A stretch of DNA of 64,000 nucleotides from Sphagnum compactum (lineage: Eukaryota; Bryophyta; Sphagnopsida; Sphagnales), in NCBI GenBank assembly GCA_965153455.1, contig OZ234496.1, forward strand, positions 15,120,304 to 15,184,303. The letters run 5' to 3'. Position 1 is the stretch's first letter; each line of letters opens with the position of its first letter. The position numbers were made by a program, and so were the translations under genes. The notes under the pieces are model-generated. The model made no database searches. It was not told the DNA's origin and saw only the letters and a list, made by a program, of their open reading frames with translations. This document shows positions 13,526 through 26,502 of this stretch, in pieces.

Positions 13526-16500
13526 TTCAAACAACTTTCAAAATGAATCAAAAACATGATCCAAATGACAACTTGAAAATGTTATAGGTCAAGCTTCAAA
13601 ATACCCACCAAACATCAATTTTATAAGTTGGGCTACATAATAAAAAACTATAGTAGAATTCTTGACATGAACAATGAAAATCCAATGTGGTAAATTGTGC
13701 ACAATTCAAAATAAACGATTGTTGATGAACATTTTGCATATTGTATAGGTTTAGTAACTACACCTTATTAACTTTGCATTGTATTTTACCCAAGTTCTTT
13801 TGACAAATTGTACAAGGTTTGATGTGGGTTGGAATGATGTGCTAATGTTTGCACAACTTGTGTAAAATATGATTTTGAAATGAAAAAGTCAAATGTGGAA
13901 TTATAATTTAAGTTTAATTTGAAGTTGGTAATGTCCGATGTGCACAAGAAAAAATTAATGTCGTGAAAGCAAAGTTCATTGAGAATTTCAAAAAATTATA
14001 TGTTGACTTAGAAAAGTTCAAACTATATATTTGAATAGTCTAATGTGAAATCCAAAAAATAATGAATCCATTTTAATTTTGTCTCATTAGGTTCACGTTA
14101 AATTTTTGCATTGGACTTCACATTCAAGTTATTGGAAGTTAAATCCAAAGTTTGTGCCATGCGAATTGAATGTGCACAAAAAATCTTTAAATATGGACTT
14201 TGCATTTGTTCAACATAGAAATGGTTGTGATGTGCTTTATGCAAAAGAAGTGTGTTTATCATGTAAGTTCATAAAACATTTACTTGGCCGCACAAAGTAT
14301 AGTATTAATGATAAAACTCATTTCTTCCAATGGAATTGCATTGACCCATGAAATTTTATTTCATCTATGGAAAATTTCCCACGGTGTTCACATTCATGCA
14401 TTTGCATATGATTTAATTGGTGGAAGTACATCCCACCCATTTTGAGAACATGCATCATGGGGGCTAGATTTAGCCATGGAGATTCATAAACTTAACATGC
14501 ATTCATAGAACCATTCATCCACCACAATTCGTTTCATCTTCAAATGTTCATTTGATGTATCACTTTCATCTTTCGAATTTTGAAATTTGATTGGGTCAAA
14601 TAAAGTTCATGAGAGTGGAAGCTTATAACAAAGTATTCAATAATTGAATCGCATATCATCAATGTGCATTTTCATCGAATTAAAAAGGCATTAATTTACA
14701 TTTATCCACCTCACTCTTAAACTTTGTCAACAAGAAACAAATGGATTCAACTCAAGATCATCCTAAAATAAATGAGAAAAAAAGATGGGGTTCACATTAA
14801 TTATAAATGTTTTGGATCAATTGGATTTTTATATATGTTGAATAAAAGGGTCATTTCCATTCGTAACAATGTAACCCATTACATATGAATTTCACACATT
14901 GAATTTCGTCCCTTCTACACATGTTTTCATTAGTTACAATTATTTTCATTCGCATGATTCTTCAATGGTGAAAACACATTCATCCATCAAAATAATTTCA
15001 TATGATTAGGTTAATTTTGTTCATTATGTTCATCTTATTTAATTTGATAATCTTGATTCTTTTGGTCTTCATTCACCAATTTTTTTCACATTCATCAATG
15101 GTTCATTAATTGAAATCTTACCTAAAGAAATTCATCGTTCTATCATTCCATCAATATTCATACTGGATTATCCAAGTAGTTTCACCATTTGCTTTCACAA
15201 CATTCATTCACTGACTTTCATTCCATGTAATCAATCACATTCATTCATATCAATTTAAAAACTTAATTTAATATATATGGTTGCACTTCCATCATTCATA
15301 GTAGATGTAAGAGGTTTCTTATAAGTTTAAGGCACCTCTTGCTTTTGAGGAGGCATTATGATTAGTGTGTATAAGCTAACTTGCAAACTAAATAAGAAAT
15401 TCCTCTAGGTACTGTAAGTTGTAAGTTGAGGAAGAGCAAGTCATGTGGGGGTCATGTTGTTTTCATTGCCATGCCTTAAAAAAATGTAAAAATTGAAAGA
15501 AATTTCTTAGTGCAAATTGGAAGGGGATTACAAAGTTGAATTTCCCAAGAGGGGTGTTCTATTTTGAGGGGCAATATTATGTTTCAAAGGGAATTTTTGG
15601 ACTTGTAATTCCCTTCATGATATATATATAATTTCATGTGACAAAGCCTTGGTGGTGTAGCTAAGTTCAACTTTGCTCTACAATAAACAATCTATTCATG
15701 CAAGCAACAATAGAGTATGTTGATTCATCAAAAAATTTGCGTTGGAATACATGGAATAGAGAAGTTGCAAATGAGAAGCAAAAAGAGAGAAAACAACAGA
15801 AAAGAAAAAAGAAGAGAAAAATTAAAAAAAACAAGCCGAAAGAAAAAACACAACAAATGAAAAGCTGTGTTGTTGGTAGCATGTAATGAGATTGTTGCAA
15901 CAAAAAGAAAACTAAACTTAATAGTGAACATATTTGTGCCTATGGTCCACTAATCACTTATTTTGTTAGGTAAAGCCCTTAAATGAACATCACAAAAATT
16001 TGTAACACACCTATGCTATCAACTCGAATGAGCCTTTTATTTTGGTAATGCCCTTATCCTCAAGTTGTACCCTACATATAACCCCTTTTAATTGGCCATT
16101 CCCTTCACATTTAATTGCATGATCATATCCTTTGAATTGGATATTAGCATTATCCATTTAGAGCTTTTTAGAGAATGACACTTTCAATAAGAAACCATAT
16201 TGTGGGCAAGAATAACACTTTACCAAAAGAAGCAACCATGTTGATCACAAAGATGTTGAACACATTGATTAAAGTTGATAGTTAGATCATTAAAACAAAA
16301 TGAATTTGGAAATAGTTGTATGAATTAATTCATATGGTCTAGCGAATTTGAAAACAAAGATCACAAAAAAAGTCCCCAAATTTGCATAAGTTGCATCTCA
16401 CATGCATTGGATTTTTGTCTTTTGTTATGTGGTTGACTAATGAATGCATGTCCACCAAACAAGAAGCCTCATTTTTTTCCAACTCCACCACCATCACCAC

Positions 16501-17013
16501 CAACATTAGAGGTCCGAACAACTGCACCCTCAACATACATAGTAGACAACCCATCATGATCCATGAATGCATACTTGTTGTTGATCATGTCTTCACAAGC
16601 TCCAATTGTTCACCATTTCTCAAAAACATTCACATGCATACGAGGTAAATAATTGATTATATCCATCGTGTCTTTACTTACATCCAAACTTTCTTGTCTT
16701 TTGGTCAATGGGTGATGATGATAATTGAATAGGAATAATAGCAATTGACGGAGATAAACAATTATCCTATTTGTATCAAGTGGTTTGATTCTAGTGGCAT
16801 CTTTGAATCTTTTGTTGTTCCTTTTATATTTTGGCTACATGCTGGGAACTTCTTTTAAAAATTTGGTGATTATACATTTATTTATTTAATTATTTGAAAA
16901 ATATGACAACTAGTAATTCCCATTCTTTTTTTTTTCCCACAAAAATCCTTTTCAATGTGTTGAATGCATATTTTTAGGTTGAAAAAAATGCGAAAAATCA
17001 CCCAACACAAACC
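13526..17013. other. AT-rich intergenic DNA
   Basis: Over 3 kb of AT-rich sequence. Open frames at 14106-14351, 15667-15931 and 16339-16648 were read on both strands without a convincing match. The second exon of the ATP synthase epsilon gene should lie in the right-hand part if that gene is intact, but I could not place it. Confidence 0.5.
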
Positions 17014-17225
17014 CTACCCCCCCAAAAAAGAAAAACATCGAGATTCTCTACCAATTGGAATAGGAGTAATAAGAAAGGGGGAAAAAAAAACTTGAACAAC
17101 AAATAATGCTTCGCATAGCAAAAAGAAAAAGAGAAAGGAGGAATTGTTTTTGCAAAGAAAGACAAAAGAAGAAGATGAGAGCATAAGAAGAAGAAGAAGA
17201 AGAAGAAGAAGAGGAATTAACTTAC

Positions 17226-17397
17226 TTGGCTGTTGTGCGACTCCATCAAGCCATTGTGATAGCTTGAAGTGCACGCGTTCACGAGTTGCGGTTTGTGACT
17301 TGAAGGGCTCTTTCATGCACTTCCTTACCAACACCGCACATGCATTGGCGTAACCCACATATGTCATTCCAGCTGCTCGCCAATATGGCATTGACAT
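17226..17397 (-). CDS. mitochondrial ATP synthase epsilon subunit, first exon
   Basis: Read from ATG at 17397 downwards, the peptide starts MSMPYWRAAGMTYVGYANAC and continues with LVRKCMKEPF, RERVHFKLSQW and DGVAQQP. This is the eukaryotic epsilon subunit of mitochondrial F1Fo ATP synthase (about 70 residues in plants), which sits at the foot of the F1 central stalk. The family hallmarks FWRAAGMTY, CLKEP and REKVHF are all recognisable. A donor CCAA|GTAAGT at 17226/17225 falls in phase 1 after codon 57, just where about 10-13 C-terminal residues remain. That last exon was not located. Without splicing, the frame runs into leucine/serine low-complexity sequence, so splicing is likely. The exon has no stop or frameshift and may be functional. 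A pseudogene copy cannot be excluded until exon 2 is found. Confidence 0.85.
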
Positions 17398-17646
17398 AGT
17401 TTCTTTTCTTTTCTTTTCTTCTTCGGAGTGTCAATCTTTCCCTCTTTTTTATTATAAAGTGTGTGCAAGAAACAACAATGGTTTTTTTGTTGGTTTTTGG
17501 CAACAAAATGAAATTGCAACAAAATGAAATGTTCCTTGTTCCTTTGTTGTTACATTGCTTGACAAAAAGCCAAGATTGGAGGGTGACAAGAAAAAGGTAG
17601 TGATGACAGTTTCCCAACAAACCACCTCCAATTTCACACTATTGGT
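17398..17646. other. 5' flank of the ATP synthase epsilon exon
   Basis: Starts with a purine/pyrimidine tract (TTTCTTTTCTTTTC on plus), then unremarkable sequence up to the tandem array. It presumably contains the minus-strand promoter and 5' UTR. Confidence 0.4.
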
Positions 17647-18412
17647 CCCCCCCCCCCATCAAGTTCTCCATGTGTTCACATCAAGTTCCCACTGTGTTCC
17701 CACCATGTTCCCATAACCTTTTTGCCTGCACTGGAATTCTTATTGTATTGTCACTTATTTGTTCCCCATCAAGTTCTCAGTGTGTTCACATCAAGTTCCC
17801 ACTGTGTTCCCACCATGTTCCCATAACCTTTTTGCCTGCACTGGAATTCTTATTGTATGTCACTATTTGTTCCCCCATCAAGTTCTCAGTGTGTTCACAT
17901 CAAGTTCCCACTGTGTTCCCACCATGTTCCCATAACCTTTTGCCTGCACTGGAATTCTTATTGTATTTCACCATTTGTTTCCTCCATCAAGTTCTCAGTG
18001 TGTTCACATCAAGTTCCCACTGTGTTCCGACCATGTTCCCATAACCTTTTTGCCTGCACTGGAATTCTTATAGTATTGTCACTATTTGTTCCCCCCATCG
18101 AGTTCTCAGTGTGTTCATCAAGTTCCCAATGTGTTCCCACCATTGTTCCCATAGCCTTTTGCCTGCACTGGAATTCTTATTGTATTTCACTATTTGTTTC
18201 CCCCATCAAGTTCTCCTCCGTGTGTTCAGCAAGTTCCCAATGTGTTCCCACCATTGTTCCCATAACCTTTTTGCCTGCACTGGAATTCTTGTTGTATTTC
18301 ACTATTTGTTCCCCCCATCAAGTTCTCCTCCGTGTGTTCACATCAAGTTCCCAACGTGTTCCCACCATGTTCCCAATGTGTTCCCATAACCTTTGCTTGC
18401 AGTGTTGAACTC
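17647..18412 (+). repeat. ~108-bp tandem array, about 6.5 copies
   Basis: Each unit carries CATCAAGTTCTCAGTGTGTT, repeated GTTCCCAC/CATGTTCCCATAACC blocks and CCTGCACTGGAATTCTTATT. The last element begins near 17725, 17834, 17942, 18052, 18161 and 18275, with a decayed seventh near 18392. Unit length varies from 107 to 116 bp, and most early copies are nearly identical, so expansion is recent. All three plus frames stay open for long stretches because the unit length is not a multiple of three. I regard the resulting cysteine/histidine-rich frames (up to 183 codons) as by-products rather than genes. Confidence 0.9.
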
Positions 18413-19551
18413 TCATAACCCTCTATAGGTGCCAGTCCAAAGAGGAAATACTTCTATAATTTTGATTTTGGGAATTGCAACGTTCTAAATGGGGGGGAGT
18501 GTGTGTATGCAAAATTTTCAGAACTTATTTATTTATTTATTTACTTATTTTCAATAAATTAATAAAATGCACTCTTTTTGATACTAGGTGCCAAAATTGG
18601 CAATACTCACAACAAATGTTTTTTGTTTTTGGCAAAATCTCCTCGCTTGGTGACCAAAAAAGAAAAGGCAGTGAGTGCAAATCAGGATTCTTCTGGAAAA
18701 AATTGGCCTTCTCAAGCTTAATGTTATTCCAGGGCTTCACAAAAATTTCCATTTAGATTGGGGAAAACACATGAGAAAAAAGGAGAAGATTTAAAGAAAA
18801 GGAGATCCTAATTGCACGCATGAATTAACTCATAACCACACCCGCATTTCACATTCCTCACAAAATGTGCAACAAGGGAATGGAATGCAGACGTGGTTAT
18901 GAATTTCAAATTGAATGTAGCAAGTGATTATCACGATCAGGTGCAGGATCAACTTACAGTCATAATAATCATAATAATAATAGCGGCTGTATAGAAGCTC
19001 TGTTGAGTCTGGAATAATCACTAGACTTCACCTCGCATCCATTGACTGAATTATGTAAAATCGACGATGAGACGTGTTCCCTCGATTGATCGGAGAATTC
19101 ATCAGAATACCTGCCTTCATGGAGAACAAGTTGTTTATTGGATCCAAGAAAGGGTAATATCACATAAAACCCGATGTTGGAAAAAAGAAGGAAAAACAAT
19201 GATGCCAGGAAACTTTAGAGGAAGGAGATTGATCACAAGCAATGCTTGGAGCTCAGACAAGAGGAGCAATTCCACATTGAAGTTTGGCTCTTTAGGCTGT
19301 CATTAATTCTTGAACTGTTTGTAGAGAGCTCCAGTTTGATTCTTTAAGCAAAATGATGCAATGGTTTGCTAGCTCTAGTTCAAATTGTGCAAAACCCATG
19401 ACTCTAGTACTTAGAGTTCAACAGTTTGTTGCAGCCCCTTTACTCAGATTGCTACATTTTTGTGACCTCGTGGGCCAGATGCCTTGGATCTAAAGCTCCT
19501 GGGGCCTTCAAAACCTCTGCTTGTGTCTGCTATTGTGAAGAGCGATCAGGA
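18413..19551. other. 3' flank of DEX1
   Basis: No gene recognised. The part next to 19551 should hold the DEX1 3' UTR (minus strand). Confidence 0.45.
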
Positions 19552-22500
19552 TCATAATTGATGCCGGCTTCTTGAAAATGATGGAAGTGGGGCACTATCT
19601 TGTGGCTGAATGACAAGAAGCACACCCACCATGCCTAGCAATGGAAAGACTATTAACCATTTCAGGAGTCGATAATAATGAAGGTGAAATGTGAGGGCAA
19701 ACTCATCTGAAAAATACAGCCCATTCTTGTCCACCATCTCAAGCATTACAGTACCAAGAGTGCGTACTGGCACACATGGTAGCTTCACTTTGTATACTCC
19801 AGGCTGATCGTGAACATTCCATTGCTCTATTCGCTTCTTCCCTTGATAATTTCCTGGCACCATTAGTGTCACCTGGGACAATCCACATGCCTTGAAAAAA
19901 TCAGACGAGGGATCAAAGGCTCAGGAATCTGGTTTAAAATTACATTCTAGTGCATGACGCTTTGCTAGAGATCAAGCACACATGATTCTGATTTGCTAGA
20001 GATCAAGCCAGGCTGCTAATAATCTTTACATGAGACTTGCACAACTAGAGAGTCTACTGTCATTTTCCTCTCGGTTTGGGCAGGCTATTTACTGTGACAT
20101 TGTAGGGGCCTGAAGAAGCTCGTGATTGGTCTACAATTTGGTATTGGACCCAAAAACTAGAGCTGGCTTCATCCCGAAAATAGCGGGACGATGGCAGAAC
20201 AAACACCCCTTCTCGATTATACCGATTCGACACCAAATTCCTTCCCTGAGCTTGTGACACCCATGCCTGCCCCACTTGATGCCATTCCTTCAGTAACTGC
20301 TTTTTTTCACACTCTTGCAACAGCAGAAAAGACAGCAGGCCAGATGAATAGAAAGATGTCAAACCTAATTGGAGAGTGAACCAGAGATCTCTGATGACAA
20401 GTGTACTAATACAAAAGCAGCATGAGGGTATATAAGAGTTGATGATAGCTTGTAAATAAAGAAGAAAATTAGTCATCTGCTAAGGTCAAAACTGGTGGGC
20501 ACTCTCACCTTTAGAGGATGATGTGGTGTGGGTGTTTGAAAACAGTACACATTTCCACTCATGGTTGTCACTATCAAGTCCAGATCATCTCCTCCATCCA
20601 CATTTTCCGCCAACACCATACTATACCTGCATAATTATTGAAAGGCAGACATGAAGGAATTTATAGGTCACCACTGACAGAAAGCCCGTAAGTGTCAATA
20701 ACAGTATGTAATATAAGTTCTTAAAGAATCACTTCAGAGCAGATCATTTTGTGCAGAGTCAAGCAACTTACGAAGTTTCACCGATATCGATAGCATCAGC
20801 ACATCCAGTAGGGCCACCTATTAGATAGAAATAGCCATCAAATGAAGTTACAGCAATGGTGAGCCCCTGCCTTTCTGAGCTGCGCTTACTGAGGTCCACC
20901 AACAGAGCTGGTGCCATAATGCGTCCATGTGTCTGGAATGGGTAGGGCCCCACTTCTGAGCCATCAGATCCCCGTAACACATGAACCTGGCCTGATGAAG
21001 TTGGCACCACTATCTCTGTATTACCGTCACCATCCACATCACCAACTGATGGGCCCTGCCCAAGTTACTCTAGATGTTATTTGTGTATGGAAACAATTTA
21101 CAGATCTCAACAAAAGCACACTATATGTGACAATAGTGGCTATAGGAGAGGGACATGTGTTGCAAAGGGTTCTTCAGGTTCATAATGCTATACCTAAGTT
21201 GCAGATCTTTGCATCAGCCATTGAGCATATAGGTATATTATAGACAACAAGTACTCTATTTGCCTACTGGCAAATACTAGGTACAAAGAGTTGAGAAGTA
21301 GTTGCACAGAGAGTAATACCTGAGCAATTAAGCTTTTTAAGTGTACAGTCCAGAGCTCTTTGCCATCCCTGGTCCAAGCAGCAACATTCCCTCGGACATC
21401 AGCGCTCACAATCTCAAGTATGCCATCATCATTGATATCTGCTGCCACCACTTGAGCCTGGATCTCTCCCATCAATTTTGGGAATGATGCCTTCAAAGTC
21501 CCTGGAACAAAAATTTGGTACATTTCCACACCAATTAAGTGTTGGAACACCCTGCCAAATAATAATATCCAATGCAGTCCACAAAAGACATGATATGTAC
21601 TAGTTGATAGACAGTCTCTAGGAAAATCAGTTATTGCTGGGTGAAGCATCAGAGTAAAGGACACTGATGCTGATCCTTACACACTACAAACTGGTAAGCT
21701 ACAAGCTTTAAAGTAGATCCTCTCCTTTTATATCTATCTTTGGAACAAGGGCCATATAGAAGCTGAGACAACCTGATTGGAAAGCCTCAGTGACAGACTA
21801 TTATTTTCTAACTCTAGCTGCAATCAAGCAGTAGAAAAATACCATTGTGATGGAGGACATAAAGGAGGCCAAAGGAGGTCCCAATGATAATTTCCATCTT
21901 CCCGTCATTATCCAAGTCAACAACTGTGGGTGATGAGTAGATATATGCACGGTAAGAGACAGAGTCAGTGCTCAGGTCTAGATCTGCAACCCACTTCACT
22001 TGCTGGGTTGCCAGATTAAAGACTACAATGGCTCCACCAACATATTTCCCAATATCAAGGCCATTCAGCTCCTTTGCATGTTCTGGTTCATTATAGTACC
22101 TGAGGCCATTGAAAATTCACATCCAGTCAATAGCAATTGTTGTAGCCAAGAAGCAAAGCACCAGAAAATTTTAACTAGCGTTAGCATTCCAAACATCCAC
22201 ATTCACCTGCAATTTTGCTTCAGAAGAGACCCAGAAGCTAGGTGATTTTTGGTCTTTGAGTTAAAATGATTTCCGGCCTATACAGCCTAGATTTGTAGAT
22301 TCCAACAGTTTTTAGGTGATATGATGGCAGATGCAAAGCCACCACACAATCATCCCACGTAATTTCAAGAACTGAAGATTCCCTATTCACCTGGTCATCA
22401 TACACAATTGCCAAAACAAGCCATAGATTGCAGAGAAAACTTCACAATAAGGTAACCACTGCTATGTCTGCTCCAGCCAAACAAAGATAAATGCAACAAG

Positions 22501-25252
22501 AATGAGTGCAGTTGTGACATTGTGAGTCTCACTCCCCAAGTATCCAACCCTGACCTTCATCATGAATGGCAGTGACTAACTGCCATTACTCCCCATTGAC
22601 TCCATCAGCTCCTGACAGTGGGTGAAGATAAGTATATAACAATCTGCTCAAAATTTTGGGCAAACAATTATACAAAAATCTGCATCCTGAGTTTCCATCA
22701 CATTTTTAGAAGCAACATGTAGACTAAGTCATGATGTTGGCTAGCACTGAAGAGGCTTAACTCACCAACAAAGTCAAATGAAGATCGTGGTCTGACTGTG
22801 AAAAGACAAACAGAAAGAAAAAGCTTACTCGTGGTCATAGAAATGAGATGCTGCCACCACCATTTCATCAATACCATCTCCATCAATGTCAGCTATTACC
22901 TTCCACACCCAGATCCCAAGCACCCATTGTCAGTAATTTGTGAAACATAAAAGCAGAGAAAGCAACCACCCTGTCATTAGTCTGCATGGGAATTTGACAG
23001 TTTGACTATGTTGATTCTCAGCATGCTACCTTAGCATTTGCTATGCAATCCTATCATGTCTTTGCTTGGACATTAGGACATTGCCTTCATGACAACACAC
23101 CACACCTATTGGTTAGCAACACCTGCTTCCTCAATCCCATGATGTCTTTAGTTGAATATCAGGCCATTGTGTTCATGGTATGTCACACACCACAGCTGTT
23201 TGTTAGCAACAGTTGTTTCTGGACAAGTTTTTAACTTGTGGTGGTATGTTCCATAGGACCACAACCTAAACCATAGCCAGAACCCTAAATGATACCTGAA
23301 CACCAGTCATAAAGTGCATAAGGTACTCAGCCAGAATGAACGATGTACCGGAGTACAGAGAATATGGGAGTCAACACTAATATAGTCGGCCTCTTGTTCA
23401 TGGATAGCTTCAGACCAGGTATCGTTCCCCCACATGGATTCATCAAAATAGTCATCATAGTCGTAGCCATAATCATCTGTCAACCCTTCCCCAGCATTTT
23501 CTTCAGCATCACGAAATATGTCAAATGATGCCTCTGTTTCATCCTCCAAGACCCCTTGCTCATTTTCTGCTGTTGCCTCTTCTTGCAAGAGCTGCCGCTG
23601 TTGCAGTATGTCTGCCTTAGAGCTCATATTTGCTGTTGGAAGATTGTTGCCCTCATCATTGCTTGCATTCAAAGAAGACTTTGCAGCCTCATTGAGCCTT
23701 GTATCTGTAATCAGACATGTCCTATCACTTGCACTGCTTTTTGGAGATGCTTTAAGAATGGCCTCATTGGTATAATTGACAACAATGTGCTCTTGGACTA
23801 ACCACACTTGAAGTTCAAACTTTTAAAGCTCAGGGGTTTTTGTGTAAAGAGTTTATAATGGATCTTATCATTTTTGGCAGAAAGAGAAGGGAGAGCATAG
23901 ATGCACAATATCCATGGTCACAAGAGGTACCTGACTGCACAGTCTCTATCTTGTCACTTGTGAGAGAATCATCATGAACATCGTTCTGGGTGCGATTTGC
24001 ATGATCTGGGCTAAGCCCGACATACCAGTCTTTTTTCACCCGCCTCCTTGGAACTGTCATCTTCTCCAGCATCATGTACCCCGATGAGCTTTGCCCCACC
24101 CATTACAGAAACAAAGGTAATTTGAGCACGCTGGAAACCAGCAACCACTACATTCCAACTATCCACCCCCTCCCAACTGCAACTGACTTGCTTACAAATG
24201 CATTGACTCAAGTAATCCATAACTGCATATAGGTTCAGGTTTTGGGATTTGAAAATAGGGACCAGGGACTAGAGGGTCATGATTTTCTAGAGTTCAATTC
24301 TAAGCTTTGTTGAAGGTAGGACTTTTATCTGATTCAATTACAGTCCACCATTGTGAGAAGTATGCATTTAATAAGATCATCAAAATAATACTGCAAGTAG
24401 AGTAATGACACAAACATACCGGAAAAAAAGGACCTCCCCATTGAAGGTGGCAAGTGCAATTTCATGGTTGCCATCCTTGTCAATGTCATACATTAGGGCA
24501 CTTGCATGGACTGTGGATTGATGGTATGCTGGCCACCCTGTAACCCCAGATCATCAACCTCATCAAGCTTCTAATTTGGATAAGCAAGTAAATGCTCTCC
24601 CAAAAGCACCAATTTTGAACACTAAATATTCTATTTTTTTGGCCAGGCCTAATCCATCTGGTGGCTGACAACACATCCTCAGAGGGACAAAATAAGCAAC
24701 TTGCATCTGGAACTGACAGTGTCTGACTATTTGGGGCGATTGCTCATGTTTTTGTGTAAAGCAAAGTCCAACCAGAGAAGACTAAGAAAATGGAGTTCAA
24801 CAATACCAGGCAACTTCTCTCCATCTGCACCATCAAGAACCTCCAAATAGTGTACAAAAGACGGAACCACCACCTCCATTTTTCCATCACTGCACATACC
24901 CAATATCAAGCTCATCCAAATCTTGAAGACAAATGGAGCCAAGGGAAGAGGGAGATGTGAATGGAACTCAAGTGTTTTGAGTCTCTCCACCCAACAACAA
25001 AGAAGCAGGTTAATTCATTCATGAGAATTCAAACAATAAACAACAGGAGAAAAAGTTGTAAACTCCAAATTAGATTCAGGTTCAAATGAGTTTTAGGGCT
25101 TGAAAAATCCGAAGTGTCAACAAGAGATAGCTGCTACCTACCTGTTGATATCAGCAATTAGAGGAGATGCATAGATGCTGGAGCTGACCTCCATCTGCCA
25201 CCGAATTTCCAGCTGCTGTGGGCACCGAGTGTTTGCCAGTGCCTCTTCATTC
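19552..25252 (-). CDS. DEX1: DEX1-type FG-GAP/VCBS repeat membrane protein
   Basis: Orthologue of Arabidopsis DEFECTIVE IN EXINE FORMATION 1, an integrin-alpha-like membrane protein needed for pollen/spore wall patterning. Exons in transcript order: 25252-25142, 24889-24807, 24537-24420, 24088-23931, 23704-23349, 22899-22829, 22099-21843, 21501-21320, 21055-20772, 20626-20509, 20266-20093, 19872-19552. All joins keep phase, giving 743 residues. Calcium-binding DxDxDG-type loops recur: [50 protein letters not shown]. An acidic DYGYDYDDY linker sits in the fourth intervening region. The C-terminus has one membrane helix ([20 protein letters not shown]) and the tail LPSFSR. The signal-peptide exon is unresolved. 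A hydrophobic stretch (LSCLFLLIAFG) near 25550-25600 on the minus strand is the best candidate, but no clean start/donor pair was found. Confidence 0.93.
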
Positions 25253-26502
25253 CTGGATCATCATCATCATCATCCACCACAACCATATTCCATGTGTCAG
25301 CTGTTGATGCCACAACAAATGACGTCAATTTGGAGCTGGTTTGCAGGATTGAGAGGAGGATGGTGGTAGGCAATTTTCATGTGGTGTAGCTCAAGAACTT
25401 CAAATCACTGGATACGTTTAATCAATCCAGAAAGAAAACAGGGGGTGGTGCCTTTTGTCATTTCCACTTGTGACTGACCATTGACCCCAGAAGCTAAAGA
25501 AACACAACCAGATCCTCTTTGAAAGCAATCACAGGGTGTGTAACAACCATCCCAAATGCAATGAGCAAGAACAGACAAGACAAAACAATTGAATGTTGCA
25601 GGGATGCCTGATGTCTGTGCTGTAGACAGACAAGTGAATTGGTGAAAGAAAACCTTCATGGCTTCAAAACAACAAAACAACAACAGCAACAACAACAGGA
25701 CGAGGAGGAGGAGGAAGAGAAGGAGATGGGGATTGGAGAGGGATTTTACAAAGTGGGAAATGCAATTGCATCGTCAGAAGCTTCTTGCTGCAAGAATTTG
25801 TTGTTTTCCACCACATCCTTCATGTTGTCATCATGTGCCACTGGCCTAGAAAAAAACTGCTGCTGTGCTTCTGCTGCTCTTGTCATCTTCACAACCAGAA
25901 GCAGCACCATGAACCTACAGCAGCATAGGAAGAAGAAGCTTGAAGAAGCAGCTGCTCCATGGATTGCCATTGCTGCAGCTGCAAACTTCTTCACTCTCAA
26001 TGTCTCTTTCTGTCAACTGTTGTTTGTGTGTGAGAAAGCAAAAGCTTGCGGGCGAAAGGCAGGCTTTCCAAGAGAACATTCCAAACCTAAGAACAACAGC
26101 AAAGAAGTAGAAGAGAAAGTAGAAGAGAAAGCAGAAGAAGAAGGAAGTGCGTTGTTGTTGGATCACGTTCGTGTGCGATTACTGGGGCAAAAGCGAAGAA
26201 GAAGAAGAAGAAGAAGAGTGATCCATCCAGAGACTGCGACGAAAGATGATTGCGAACCTGCGGGAGAAAGGACTGCGCTTTTGTTGTTGGCAGTCCCAGA
26301 AGTCATATCGTCGTCGGCGTCTGGTCAAAGGAATGGGGCGTGCGATCGCTTTCTCCTTCCGATTCCGACCGGGTTCACTGGAGGAGAAGGGATTGTCTGC
26401 AATCTCTTTGTATTTTCATGTGCAGTCGTTGTTTTCGGAGAGTTCTCCGTCCGCTTCTTCTTCGTCTCCTTCTTCTTCTTCTGTTGCAGAGTGAGTGTGG
26501 CG
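25253..26502. promoter_or_regulatory. DEX1-PANK2 divergent promoter zone
   Basis: DEX1 (minus) and PANK2 (plus) are head to head here with about 0.9-1.2 kb between their coding starts, so both 5' UTRs and promoters must lie inside. The sequence is rich in CAG, GAG and GAA trinucleotide runs. A plus-strand frame stays open from 25639 into the PANK2 start. Its N-terminal 288 codons are low-complexity, unlike any kinase domain, and are read here as UTR. No single TATA box stands out. Confidence 0.6.

Noticed and set aside
16339-16648. Possible BED-type zinc finger (CNLC) on the minus strand
   Set aside because: Only one CxxC pair and weak surrounding similarity; no transposase core nearby.
17670-18408. 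Long open frames (124 and 183 codons) at 17670-18408
   Set aside because: They are translations of the ~108-bp tandem array in rotating frames, with no independent coding evidence.
25639-26502. Open plus-strand frame fused to the front of PANK2
   Set aside because: The 288 codons are low-complexity, lack homology to pantothenate kinases, and a good-context ATG precedes the conserved domain. Treated as 5' UTR.
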